This document shows positions 43,818-52,195 of a stretch of DNA of 64,000 bases, in pieces. The stretch is taken from positions 434,001 through 498,000 of the forward strand of contig NZ_JAAMPA010000003.1 in the NCBI RefSeq assembly GCF_011758655.1, read 5' to 3'. The number at the start of each line of letters is the position of its first letter. The stretch's first letter is position 1. Source of the DNA: Modestobacter marinus (lineage in GTDB: Bacteria; Actinomycetota; Actinomycetes; Mycobacteriales; Geodermatophilaceae). The notes beneath the pieces are model-generated. The model made no database searches and was not told the DNA's origin. It worked only from the letters and a program-made list of their open reading frames with translations. Both the position numbers and the translations under genes were made by a program.

Positions 43818-44224
43818 ACGGACGAGTCGGCTGGGCGGTCGCGTCGGTGGGGGAGACCCCGCCGCCGAGGAACGTCCGGGCTCCACAGGGCAGGGTGGTC
43901 GTCAACAGCGACCCGGGGTGACCCGCGGGACAGTGCCACAGAGAACAGACCGCCAGTGCTCGCACTGGTAAGGGTGAAACGGCGGTGTAAGAGACCACCG
44001 CACACCGGGTGACCGGTGTGGCTCGGTAAACCCCACCCGGAGCAAGGTCGAAAAGGGACGGCGGTCCGCCGCCGTCCTGCGCAGGCGTTCGAGGGCTGCC
44101 CGCCCGAGCCTGCGGGTGGACCGCTCGAGCCTGTCGGCAACGGCAGGCCTAGATGGATGGCCGCCCATCGGGACGCCGCGAGGCGCCCGGGGACAGAACC
44201 CGGCGTACAGGTCGACTCGTCCGT
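43818..44224 (+). ncRNA. rnpB: RNase P RNA (bacterial class A)
   Basis: The catalytic RNA that trims tRNA 5' leaders. P1 is formed by ACGGACGAGTCGGC at the 5' end and GTCGACTCGTCCGT at the 3' end. Signature blocks are present: GAGGAACGTCCGGGCTCC with ACAGGGCAGGGTG (P4 region), GGGTGAAACGGCGGTGTAAG, and near the end ACAGAACCCGGCGTACAGG. Length about 407 nt, normal for high-GC actinobacteria. Several long antisense and sense reading frames across it are artefacts. Confidence 0.95.
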
Positions 44225-44241
44225 CGCCCTCCGCCGGCAGG

Positions 44242-44448
44242 TCAGCGCTGGGCGGTGCCGCCGACCTCGGCCACGATCGCGCGGAAAGTGGTGGTGTCGA
44301 CCTCGTCGTCCACGGTGACCCGCACGATGTCGGTGATCTGCTGGCTGGACGTCGTCCGGCAGGCGCTCACCCGGGCGGCGGCGATCAGCGTCAGCTGCTG
44401 GCGACGGGCGGTGGGCTGGGGGACCGGGGGGAGACGGTTCTCGCGCAT
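44242..44448 (-). CDS. small hypothetical protein
   Basis: A 68-residue basic protein (start MRENRLPPVPQPTARRQQLT, later QQITDIVRVTVDDEVDTTTF). No family recognised. TACCGT lies 6 nt before the ATG with nothing between them, so the mRNA is probably leaderless. It converges on rnpB with 17 bp between the ends. Confidence 0.5.
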   Translation of the reverse strand: MRENRLPPVPQPTARRQQLTLIAAARVSACRTTSSQQITDIVRVTVDDEVDTTTFRAIVAEVGGTAQR

Positions 44449-44454
44449 GGACGG

Positions 44455-44460
44455 ACGGTA
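44455..44460 (-). promoter_or_regulatory. -10 element giving a leaderless mRNA
   Basis: TACCGT on the minus strand, 6 nt before the ATG of the small protein. Confidence 0.4.
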
Positions 44461-44579
44461 GGCAGACCGTCCACGGGTTCCCGGCGCGTTCCCGGGTCGT
44501 GTCGCCGGACGGACGTCGCAAGGGCGCGCACGGACCCCATGCGCACCACCCGGCCCGCCCGGTGGCGACGGGCGGTGCC

Positions 44580-45773
44580 TCAGCCGAGCAGCTCCAGGAC
44601 GGCCCGCGGGGTCTGGTTGGCCTGGGCGAGCATCGCCGTCCCGGCCTGGCTCAGCACCTGGTTGCGCGCGAACACCGTCATCTCCGCGGCCATGTCGGTG
44701 TCCCGGATCCGGGACTCCGCCGCCGTGGTGTTCTCGATCGACACCCCCAGCCGGGCGATCGTGTGCTCCATCCGGTTCTGCACCGCACCGAGGTCCGCGC
44801 GCAGCGAGGAGACCCGGCTGAGGGCCGCGTCGATCACCGGGAGGGCGCCACCGGGCCCGGTCCGTGCGGTGTAGGCCGGGGTCAGCGCGACGGCGTCCGC
44901 GGCGGTCGAGGCGGGAGCCGGGACGTCCCCGGTGAAGTACAGGGCGGACCCCGTCCCGACGAACGGGTACGTGGCGGTGCCCAGCGCCGGGCGGGCGGCC
45001 AGGTTCAGTGCGGTGATGTGGTCGGTCGCCGTCACGGCGCCGGTGTAGTCCACGGAGGCGAGGTCGAAGGTGCGGCCGGCGTAGGAGATGGTCCCGCTCA
45101 GGCCGCGGAAGCCGGCGGCGTAGCTGCCCGTGGTGGTGAAGTCGCCGGCCAGGGCGAGCCGGCCCGCGGACGGGGTGCCCTCGGCGTCGGACACCGCGGG
45201 CGTCACCGTGGCGGTCGGCGCGGCACCGCTGGGGTCGCTGACGTCGACGCCGGACAGCCCGAGACCGGCGACGTCCACGCCGTCCGCCGCCGACCCGATG
45301 ACGACGGTGAGGGTCTCCCCGACGTCGGCGCCGACCTGGAAGGTGCCCCGGTAGGTGCCGTCGAGGAGGCGGCGGCCGTTGAACGTGGTGGTGCCGGCGA
45401 TCCGGTCCAGCTCCGCCTTCAGCTGGTCGACCTCGCCCTGGATGGCCCGCGTGGCGTGGGCGTCGAGGCCACCGTCGTTGGCGGCCTGCACGGCGAGGTC
45501 GCGCATCCGCTGCAGGAGCGCCGTGGTCTCGGCCAGCGCGCCCTCGGCGGTCTGGACCAGGCTGATGCCGTCCTGCGTGTTCCGGACCGCGCGCGCCATC
45601 CCGCCGATCTGGGCGCGGAGCCCCTCGGAGATGCCCAGCCCGGCGGCGTCGTCGGCCGCCCGGTTCACCCGGTGCCCGGAGGAGAGCCGTTCCAGCGACC
45701 GGTGCAGCGCCCCGTCGGTGCGGGCGAGGTGCCGGTGGGCGGCCATCGCGCTGGTGTTCGTGGCCACGCGCAT
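44580..45773 (-). CDS. flagellin
   Basis: A 397-residue flagellin. The N-terminal D0/D1 helices are typical (MRVATNTSAMAAHRHL, LERLSSGHRVNRAADDAAGL, GISLVQTAEGALAE), as is the C-terminal D1/D0 part (NRMEHTIARL, ENTTAAESRIRDTDMAAEM, QVLSQAGTAMLAQANQ). The variable middle (about 150-320) is Ala/Gly/Thr-rich. It forms the filament after export through the flagellar apparatus. No other flagellar gene (export, hook, FliS, FliW, motor) is in the window. Next to it lies a GGDEF-EAL gene on the same strand. Confidence 0.95.
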   Translation of the reverse strand: MRVATNTSAMAAHRHLARTDGALHRSLERLSSGHRVNRAADDAAGLGISEGLRAQIGGMARAVRNTQDGISLVQTAEGALAETTALLQRMRDLAVQAANDGGLDAHATRAIQGEVDQLKAELDRIAGTTTFNGRRLLDGTYRGTFQVGADVGETLTVVIGSAADGVDVAGLGLSGVDVSDPSGAAPTATVTPAVSDAEGTPSAGRLALAGDFTTTGSYAAGFRGLSGTISYAGRTFDLASVDYTGAVTATDHITALNLAARPALGTATYPFVGTGSALYFTGDVPAPASTAADAVALTPAYTARTGPGGALPVIDAALSRVSSLRADLGAVQNRMEHTIARLGVSIENTTAAESRIRDTDMAAEMTVFARNQVLSQAGTAMLAQANQTPRAVLELLG

Positions 45774-45868
45774 CCCGCACCCCCCGGTCGTCGCCGCCGG
45801 GCTCCCGTGGCTCGACGCTGCTCCTACCTCAACGGCGGACCGGGGTCGATGTTGAGCCGAAGAGAGCC

Positions 45869-48109
45869 TCAGTGCCGGGCGCCGGTGCGCTGCCGCTCGT
45901 GGACGGTCCGCCACTCCTCCAGCTCGGTGGCCGGCAGCGGCGGCGCGTGCAGGTACCCCTGGGTCTCGTCGCAGTCCAGTGCGCGCAGGTGCAGCAGGGT
46001 GGCCGGGTCCTCGACGCCCTCGGCGACGACCCGCAGCCCGAGCTGGTGGGCCAGCCGGATGGTGCTGGCCACGATCGCGCCGGCCCGGCCGTCGGTGAGC
46101 AGGTCGGCGGTGAACGAGCGGTCGAGCTTCAGCTCGCCCACCGGCAGCTGGTGCAGGTAGGTGAGCGAGGCGTACCCCGTGCCGAAGTCGTCGATGCTGA
46201 CCGTGGTGCCGAGGGCGGCCAGGGCGGCGACCACGGCGAGGCTGCGGTCGGGGTCGCTGAGCAGCACCGTCTCGGTCACCTCGAGCACCAGCGCGGACGG
46301 CGGCAGGTCGTGGGCCGCCAGCAGGCCGGCCACCCGCTGCGGCAGGCCGGTGTCGAGCAGGTTGCTGGCCGACAGGTTCACCGAGACGCGCAGGCCCTGG
46401 CCGGACCGGTGCCAGGCCGCCGCCTGGGCGACGGCCTGGGTGAGCACCTCGTCGGTCAGCGGGCCCATGAGCCCGTGCACCTCGGCCAGCGGCAGGAAGT
46501 CCGCCGGCTGCAGCAGCCCGCGGGTGGGGTGAGCCCAGCGCACCAGCGCCTCCACGCCGACCGTCCGCCCGGTGACCACGTCGACCTGCGGCTGGTGGTG
46601 CAGCACCAGCTCGCCGCGCTGCACGCCGGCCCGCAGCTCCTCCACCAGGGCCAGCCGGCCGCTGCTGTCGCCGTGCCGGTCGACGTCGTAGTGCTCGACC
46701 CGGCGGCCGGACCGCTTGGCGTCGTACATGGCGGCGTCGGCCTGGCGCAGCAGCCCGGCGGGGGCAGCCGGCGCACCGGCGTGCCAGGTGAGGCCCAGGC
46801 TGCCGGTGACGTGCACGGTGAGGCCGCTGACCTCGAAGGGGGCGGCCAGCCGGTCCTGCAGGGCGAGGCCGAGGTGGGCGGCGTGGTCCGCCGGCCGGGT
46901 GCCGGCCCGCACCCGGGCCACCAGGGCGAACTCGTCCCCGCCCAGCCGGCCCAGCACGTCACCGGCGCCGAGCAGCGGCTGCAGCCGCTGGGCCAGCAGG
47001 CGCAGCAGCTCGTCGCCGGCGGCGTGGCCGAGGCCGTCGTTGACCTCCTTGAACGCGTCGAGGTCCAGGACGCCGAGGACGAGGGGCTCGGCACCCAGCT
47101 CCTCGATCCGGCGCAGCACCGCCCGGCGGTTGGCCAGCCCGGTCAGCTCGTCGGTCAGCGCCTGCCGCCGGCTCTCGGTGAGCTGGGCGAGGTCGCGCAC
47201 GTTGAGCAGCAGCCGGACGCTGGCGGCGGCCGCGGCGACGCCGGCGAACCAGGCGGCGACGGGGCTCGGGGTGCCCACCGACACGGTGACCAGCACCGTG
47301 ATCGAGGCGAGCAGGACGACGAAGGCGCCGATCGTGGTCGCCGCCGGGTCCGTCTTCGTCCGCGGGACGCCGACCGGGCGCACCACGGCGGCTGCGCAGA
47401 CGAACAGGGCGCCGACGGCGGTGACCGCCCATCCCCACGAGGCGCCGGTCGCGATGGCCGTGCCGGCGACCAGGTGCGCGGTGACCCCGGTCAGCAGCAG
47501 CCAGGCCCGGGGGTCCCGGTGCATGCCGGAGATGAACGGGACCGTCGCGGCGGTGCCGACCAGGACCAGCCCGGCCGCCGTCTGCATGATCACCGGCTGC
47601 AGCTGCCACCACGGCGAGCTGGCGAACGGGGAGCTCAGGTGGACCAGCGCGGTGTCGGTCACCGCGACGACGGCCAGGGCTGCCGCCACGCCCAGCACCG
47701 TGTCACTGGGGTCGGCCACGTTCGCGCTGTCCCGGTTCCACAGCACCATGCCGCCGTAGAGCAGCGGGAACGCGGCCAGGTGTGCCACGGAGACCGGGAC
47801 GACGGTGAGCGGTGCTCCTGCCTGGGCGGCGACCAGCAACGCCGCCGCCACGGCCCCGCCGCCCAGCAGGCCCATGGCGGTGGCCAGCCGGTGCCAGAGC
47901 GAGCGCTCGCCGGGCGCCCGGCGGGCGCGCCAGCGCAGCAGCGACACGACGGCGAGCTGCACGGCGACGGCCAGGGCCAGGGCCAGGAGGTCGCGGGTCG
48001 GGCCGCTGCCCGGAGCGAGGGCCAGCGCGACCTGCGCACCGGCCAGGACGGCGACCACGCACACCGGCCCGCGGGGCGCCCCGGGCAGGAGGCGGGAGGG
48101 AACCGGCAT
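45869..48109 (-). CDS. multi-pass membrane GGDEF-EAL protein
   Basis: A 746-residue protein with about eight to nine membrane helices (1-300), then GGDEF (about 315-480) with RLGGDEFAL intact, and EAL (about 495-735) with GVEALVRWAHP and SIDDFGTGYASL intact; the final VAEGVEDP is normal too. Both synthesis and breakdown of c-di-GMP are possible. Located upstream of flagellin on the same strand with a 95-bp gap, which suggests a link with motility. The start at 48109 is the first ATG that keeps the membrane block whole; no strong ribosome site. Confidence 0.88.
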   Translation of the reverse strand: MPVPSRLLPGAPRGPVCVVAVLAGAQVALALAPGSGPTRDLLALALAVAVQLAVVSLLRWRARRAPGERSLWHRLATAMGLLGGGAVAAALLVAAQAGAPLTVVPVSVAHLAAFPLLYGGMVLWNRDSANVADPSDTVLGVAAALAVVAVTDTALVHLSSPFASSPWWQLQPVIMQTAAGLVLVGTAATVPFISGMHRDPRAWLLLTGVTAHLVAGTAIATGASWGWAVTAVGALFVCAAAVVRPVGVPRTKTDPAATTIGAFVVLLASITVLVTVSVGTPSPVAAWFAGVAAAAASVRLLLNVRDLAQLTESRRQALTDELTGLANRRAVLRRIEELGAEPLVLGVLDLDAFKEVNDGLGHAAGDELLRLLAQRLQPLLGAGDVLGRLGGDEFALVARVRAGTRPADHAAHLGLALQDRLAAPFEVSGLTVHVTGSLGLTWHAGAPAAPAGLLRQADAAMYDAKRSGRRVEHYDVDRHGDSSGRLALVEELRAGVQRGELVLHHQPQVDVVTGRTVGVEALVRWAHPTRGLLQPADFLPLAEVHGLMGPLTDEVLTQAVAQAAAWHRSGQGLRVSVNLSASNLLDTGLPQRVAGLLAAHDLPPSALVLEVTETVLLSDPDRSLAVVAALAALGTTVSIDDFGTGYASLTYLHQLPVGELKLDRSFTADLLTDGRAGAIVASTIRLAHQLGLRVVAEGVEDPATLLHLRALDCDETQGYLHAPPLPATELEEWRTVHERQRTGARH

Positions 48110-48196
48110 GCAAGGACATCGGGCGCGGGCCGGCCGCGGTGAAGGCGAGCGGGCGCCTCTCACCCGTTCGGGCGGCGCGGTTGGGAGACTGCCCCG

Positions 48197-48601
48197 GTGA
48201 CGACCTGGCTGACCTGGCTCGGCATCGCGGTGGGCGTCGTCCTGCTCAGCTGGGCGGTGCTGGTGGTGCTGGCCCGCACGCTCCCGCCAGGCACGGCCCG
48301 CGAACTCGCCCGGTTCCTCCCCGCCTGCGCCACCGCCGTCCGGCGGCTGCGTCAGCACCCGGCGGTGCCCGGGCGGGCGAAGGTGGCGCTGCTGCTGGCC
48401 GGGCTGTGGGTGCTCTCGCCGATCGACCTGATCCCGGAGTTCCTGCCGGTCATCGGGCCGCTGGACGACGTCGTGGTGGTCGCGCTGGCTCTGCGCTACG
48501 CCGCGCGCCGGGTGCCCCGTGAGGTGCTGCTGGCGGCCTGGCCGGGTGACCGCCGGATCATCGAGCGGCTGCTGGGCCCCGCCGCCGCCGACGCCAGCTG
48601 A
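48197..48601 (+). CDS. DUF1232 (YkvA-like) membrane protein
   Basis: A 134-residue protein with an N-terminal membrane helix (LTWLGIAVGVVLLSWAVLVVLA) and the DUF1232 core KVALLLAGLWVLSPIDLIPE followed by FLPVIGPLDDVVVVALAL. Function unknown in general. GTG start. Confidence 0.85.
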   Translation: MTTWLTWLGIAVGVVLLSWAVLVVLARTLPPGTARELARFLPACATAVRRLRQHPAVPGRAKVALLLAGLWVLSPIDLIPEFLPVIGPLDDVVVVALALRYAARRVPREVLLAAWPGDRRIIERLLGPAAADAS

Positions 48602-48686
48602 TCCGAGCGCCCGTCGTGCGCCTCCCGGCGGAGGTCGCCGGGGCGCTCCGGGGGCCGGGTCGGGCCGGCCCCCGGAGCGAGGGGGC

Positions 48687-49022
48687 TCAGCGGGGCTGGG
48701 CCGGGTTCGTCGGGTCGCCCTGGGACGGCGGGTTGACCGGCGGCCCGGTGGTCGCCTCGGACACCGGCGACCCCGCGGACGGCGCCGGCGCCTGCTCCGG
48801 CTGGGCCCCGGCCGGGTCGCCGCCGGAGGGCTGGCTGCCGGAGCGCAGCTCCTGGAGCCGATGCTCCATCGCGGAGACGACCTGGACCCGGTCGGCGTGC
48901 GACTTCTCGTAGGCCAGCACGGTCTGCAGGCCGTCGGCGTCCAGGGTCCGGATGCGGGAGGTCAGGCTCCCCACGGGCAGGTGGTCGTAGTCGGGCAACG
49001 GGAGGCTGTCGCGCTCGGACAT
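48687..49022 (-). CDS. small acidic protein (DUF8129/Rv1109c-like)
   Basis: A 111-residue protein. The first 60 residues (LPLPDYDHLPVGSLTSRIR, TLDADGLQTVLAYEKSHADR) resemble a family that includes M. tuberculosis Rv1109c, described as lipid-droplet-associated in some annotations. The rest is a Pro/Gly/Ser-rich disordered tail. AAGGAGC stands before the ATG. The family link is from memory of the LPLPDYD motif. Confidence 0.65.
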   Translation of the reverse strand: MSERDSLPLPDYDHLPVGSLTSRIRTLDADGLQTVLAYEKSHADRVQVVSAMEHRLQELRSGSQPSGGDPAGAQPEQAPAPSAGSPVSEATTGPPVNPPSQGDPTNPAQPR

Positions 49023-49197
49023 CCCGGCTCCTTCCGGTCGTGGGATCGGGTCGGCAGATCGCCTACCCGGGCGGCACGGGCTGACACACCGGGTGTGAGA
49101 CGGCGGGAGCGGTGGGTAGGCCGCCACGACGAGCGTTCCGGGGCCGAGAGCAGGCCCCGTGCGCACACGTCGACGACATCGAAGGAGCCCCCGTCCC

Positions 49198-50325
49198 ATG
49201 GACGTGACCTTCCTGGAGCAGGTGTTCAGCGCGCCCGGCCCGTACGCCACGGTCTGCGCTGACGTCACCCACACCACCGAGAACGCCGACGCCGAGGTCG
49301 AACTGCGGGTCCGCGCGATCTGCGAGCAGCTGGCCGCCGACGGCGCACCCGAGGGGGTGGTCGAGTCGGTGCGCAGCCAGCTGCTGCAGGCCAACGACGG
49401 CGGTGAGATCGCCACCCTGCGCGGCCGCGCCCTGGTCGTGGCCGCCGACGGTTCGGTGGTGCTGGACGAGGCGCTGGCCGACGTCCCCCGCGACCCGGTC
49501 GCCCGCTGGTCGCCCTACCCGGACCTGCTGCCCGTGCTGCGCCAGCTCGCCGGCCGGGTGCCGCACGTGGTGGTCGTCGCCGACCGGGTCGGTGCCGACG
49601 TCTCCGTGGCCACCGTGCCCGGCCGCCCCACCGACGAGGAGACCGTCGAGGGCGACACCTTCCACATGCGGAAGGTGAAGGTCGGTGGCTGGGCGCACAA
49701 CACGTACATGCACACCGCGGAGAACCAGTGGGAGGAGAACGCCGGCCAGGTGGCCGACCACCTCCACCAGCTCGTCACCGGGAGCGGCGCGCAGTTCGTG
49801 CTCGTCGCCGGTGACGTCCGTGCCCGCCAGCTGATCGCCGACAAGGCCAGCAAGGAGCTCGGCGACGTCCTCGTCTCGATGGAGGAGGGCGGCCGCGCCG
49901 CCGGTGCCGACCGTGCGCCGGTCGACCTCCGGGCGCAGGAGCTCGTCGCCGAGCACGAGGCGCACGGGCAGGCCCGCGCGGTCGAGCAGGTGCAGGCGGC
50001 GTCCGCCCACGGGCTGGCCGTCACCGGCACCGCGCTGGTCGTCGAGGCCCTGCGCAAGGCCCAGGTGGAGACCCTGGTCCTCGCCGACCAGCCGGACGAC
50101 GAGGAGCTGCTGGTCGGCACCGACCCGCTGCAGCTCGGTACGGGCGAGGACGACATGTCGGCCCTCGGCGTCTCCGACGCCCAGCGCATCCCGGCCGGAC
50201 CGGCGCTGCTGCGCGCCGCCGTCGGCAGTGACGCCGCGGTCGTCGTCGTCCCGCGGACGGCGATGCCCGGGGACATCCCGGTGGCCGCCGTCCTGCGGTA
50301 CACCGACGCCTCCACCCCCAGCTGA
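49198..50325 (+). CDS. Rv2629-like (bacterial eRF1-type, Vms1/peptidyl-tRNA hydrolase-like) protein
   Basis: A 375-residue protein matching the M. tuberculosis Rv2629 family, with an eRF1-like domain (baeRF2 type). Recognised segments: FSAPGPYATVCADVTHTTENAD, VVVVADRVGADVS, KVKVGGWAHNTYMHTAENQW, FVLVAGDVRARQLI and RALRKAQVETLVL-like sequence near the C-terminus. Family members are dormancy or hypoxia-induced in mycobacteria and are proposed to act on stalled peptidyl-tRNA. GAAGGAG before the ATG. Followed on the same strand by two small stress-type genes. Confidence 0.8.
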   Translation: MDVTFLEQVFSAPGPYATVCADVTHTTENADAEVELRVRAICEQLAADGAPEGVVESVRSQLLQANDGGEIATLRGRALVVAADGSVVLDEALADVPRDPVARWSPYPDLLPVLRQLAGRVPHVVVVADRVGADVSVATVPGRPTDEETVEGDTFHMRKVKVGGWAHNTYMHTAENQWEENAGQVADHLHQLVTGSGAQFVLVAGDVRARQLIADKASKELGDVLVSMEEGGRAAGADRAPVDLRAQELVAEHEAHGQARAVEQVQAASAHGLAVTGTALVVEALRKAQVETLVLADQPDDEELLVGTDPLQLGTGEDDMSALGVSDAQRIPAGPALLRAAVGSDAAVVVVPRTAMPGDIPVAAVLRYTDASTPS

Positions 50326-50390
50326 CCTCGCGGCTGCACCAGCGCCGCGCCACGGCCGTACCCCGGCCGACCGAACAGGAGGAGCACCCC

Positions 50391-50648
50391 ATGACCGACC
50401 CCCGCCAGCCCGGCACCCCGCCCGGCACCGACCCGGCCGACGTCGACCACCGGGCCGCGATCGCCGAGGCGCTCGGCAAGGAGGTCTGGCCGGCCGACAA
50501 GGAGGCCCTGGTCGCCAAGGCCCAGGAGTCGAACGCCACCGACCGCGTGCTCGCCGACCTGCGCCGGCTGCCGGCCGGCACCGAGTTCACCAACGTGCAG
50601 GAGGTCGCCGAGGCGCTCGGCATCCACACCGAGCAGCAGCGCTTCTGA
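50391..50648 (+). CDS. DUF2795 family protein
   Basis: An 85-residue acidic protein. Its C-terminal half (WPADKEALVAKAQESNATDR, VLADLRRLPAGTEFTNVQEV) is the DUF2795 pattern, often seen in actinobacterial stress genes. AGGAGGAGC before the ATG. Function unknown. Confidence 0.8.
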   Translation: MTDPRQPGTPPGTDPADVDHRAAIAEALGKEVWPADKEALVAKAQESNATDRVLADLRRLPAGTEFTNVQEVAEALGIHTEQQRF

Positions 50649-50689
50649 GCGGGAGGCATCGGCTCGGGGGACGTGGGTAGGGCAGCGTC

Positions 50690-50941
50690 ATGCCCTCCAT
50701 GAAGGACCCGTCCCCCGAGGCGATCGCCAACGTCACCGAGCGCAACGTCGAGACCCGGGCCCAGCTGCTGCCCGAGGAGCAGTCCGTCGAGGGCGACTCC
50801 GACCCCACGAACGAGGGCCTGGACCCGAAGGTGCAGGCCGCGGTCATCCTCGCCGAGTCCGAGGAGCGCACCGTGCACGCCGACCCCGACGACGCCCAGG
50901 GCGGCCACCGGCAGTCCGCCGAGACCGCAGACCTGCCCTGA
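50690..50941 (+). CDS. small hydrophilic protein
   Basis: An 83-residue acidic, probably disordered protein (DPSPEAIANVTERNVETRAQ at the start, LDPKVQAAVILAESEERT in the middle). No family recognised. An ATG three codons on is also possible. In line with the DUF2795 gene, 41 bp apart. Confidence 0.55.
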   Translation: MPSMKDPSPEAIANVTERNVETRAQLLPEEQSVEGDSDPTNEGLDPKVQAAVILAESEERTVHADPDDAQGGHRQSAETADLP

Positions 50942-50987
50942 GGCCCGGCCTGACCTGAACCCCGACCTGCCCTGGCGCGGGCGCCGC

Positions 50988-52013
50988 TCAGCCCCCGGCG
51001 CGGGGCGGGGCGGTGCTCTCCCGGACCACGAGCCGGGTCGACAGCTCCAGCCGGGGCGTCTCCAGGTGCTCGCCCCGCACCAACCGCAGGACGGTGCGGG
51101 CGGCGAGCGACCCCATCTCCGACAGCGGCTGGTGCACGGTGGTCAGCGGCGGTGACGACCACTGGGCCACGGGCAGGTCGTCGAAGCCGACCACGCTGAC
51201 GTCCTCCGGGACGCGCAGCCCCGCGCGACGGACCGCCTCGAAGGCCCCGAGGGCCATCTGGTCGTTCGCGGCGACGACGGCGGTGGGGGGCTCGGGCAGC
51301 TGCAGCAGCTCCGTGGCCGCACGGAAACCGGCCTCGTGGCTGAAGTCGCCGACGCGCATGAGCGCGGGGTCGACGGTGAGACCGGCCGCCTCCAGCGCGG
51401 CGCGGTGACCGTCCTGCCGGGCCCGGCTGCAGAGCAGGGTCGGCGTGCCGGCCACCAGGCCGATCCGGCGGTGGCCCAGGCCGATGAGGTGCTCGGTGGC
51501 GGTGAGGCCACCGGCCCAGTTGGTGGCACCGATCGTCGGCACGTCGAGTTCCGGGACCCCGGCCGGGTCGATCACCACGGCCGGGACGTGCAGCCGGCGG
51601 AGCTCCGCGTGCAGCGACGGGTCGACGTCGCTGGTCACCAGGATCGCGCCGTCGCTGTTGCGCCCGGCGAGGTTGTCCAGCCACGAGCGGGTGTCGCTGG
51701 CCCGCCGGTGGATCGCGGTGACGACCGTGCCCACGCCCTCGGCGTGGGCAGCGTCCTCGACGCCGCGGATGATCTCCACCGCCCACGGGCTGTCGAGGTC
51801 GTTGAAGACCAGGTCGATCAGCCGGGCGGTGGTGGTGGGCCGGCTGCCGCGCCGCCGGTACCCGTGGTCGCGCAGCAGTCGCTCGACCCGTTCCCGGGTG
51901 TGCGGGGCGACGTCCGAGCGGCCGTTGAGGACGCGCGAGACGGTGGGGACGGAGACCCCCGCCTCGGCCGCGATGGCCGCGATGGTGACCGTGCGCGTCT
52001 CGGTCTCGGACAC
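50988..52013 (-). CDS. LacI-family repressor
   Basis: A 341-residue repressor. The N-terminal HTH and hinge (VTIAAIAAEAGVSVPTVSRV, LNGRSDVAPHTRERVERLL) are canonical, and the rest is a periplasmic-binding-like sugar-sensing fold (VVGFDDLPVAQWSSPPLTTV near the end). Divergent from a GH10 xylanase, so it probably senses a xylan breakdown product. AGGAGG before the GTG. Confidence 0.92.
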   Translation of the reverse strand: MSETETRTVTIAAIAAEAGVSVPTVSRVLNGRSDVAPHTRERVERLLRDHGYRRRGSRPTTTARLIDLVFNDLDSPWAVEIIRGVEDAAHAEGVGTVVTAIHRRASDTRSWLDNLAGRNSDGAILVTSDVDPSLHAELRRLHVPAVVIDPAGVPELDVPTIGATNWAGGLTATEHLIGLGHRRIGLVAGTPTLLCSRARQDGHRAALEAAGLTVDPALMRVGDFSHEAGFRAATELLQLPEPPTAVVAANDQMALGAFEAVRRAGLRVPEDVSVVGFDDLPVAQWSSPPLTTVHQPLSEMGSLAARTVLRLVRGEHLETPRLELSTRLVVRESTAPPRAGG

Positions 52014-52105
52014 GGACCCTCCTCCTCGTCGGAGGGCTCACCCTACGGCCCGGGGGTGTCGCCACCTGCCCGGACCGGGTGCGGGAGAGACACGCCGGGG
52101 ACCGG

Positions 52106-52134
52106 TTGTCACCGCACGGGACTCTTCGTAGTGT
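52106..52134 (+). promoter_or_regulatory. promoter of the xylanase gene
   Basis: -35 TTGTCA (52106-52111) and -10 TAGTGT (52129-52134) with 17 bp between them, the clearest full promoter in the window. Expected start of transcription near 52141. Confidence 0.6.
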
Positions 52135-52146
52135 GCCGCGCAGCAC

Positions 52147-52154
52147 TTCCGGAA
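52147..52154. promoter_or_regulatory. candidate LacI operator
   Basis: The palindrome TTCCGGAA, extended by ACTCCC on one side, lies just after the predicted transcription start of the xylanase gene, where a LacI-type repressor would block RNA polymerase. The match to any known consensus is untested. Confidence 0.35.
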
Positions 52155-52195
52155 ACTCCCGACACATGGCAATGACGCCGACGAGAGGTTGCGCC

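Noticed and set aside
43613..44521. Long frames across 43.6-44.5 kb
   Set aside because: The region is RNase P RNA, with conserved signature blocks and P1 pairing.
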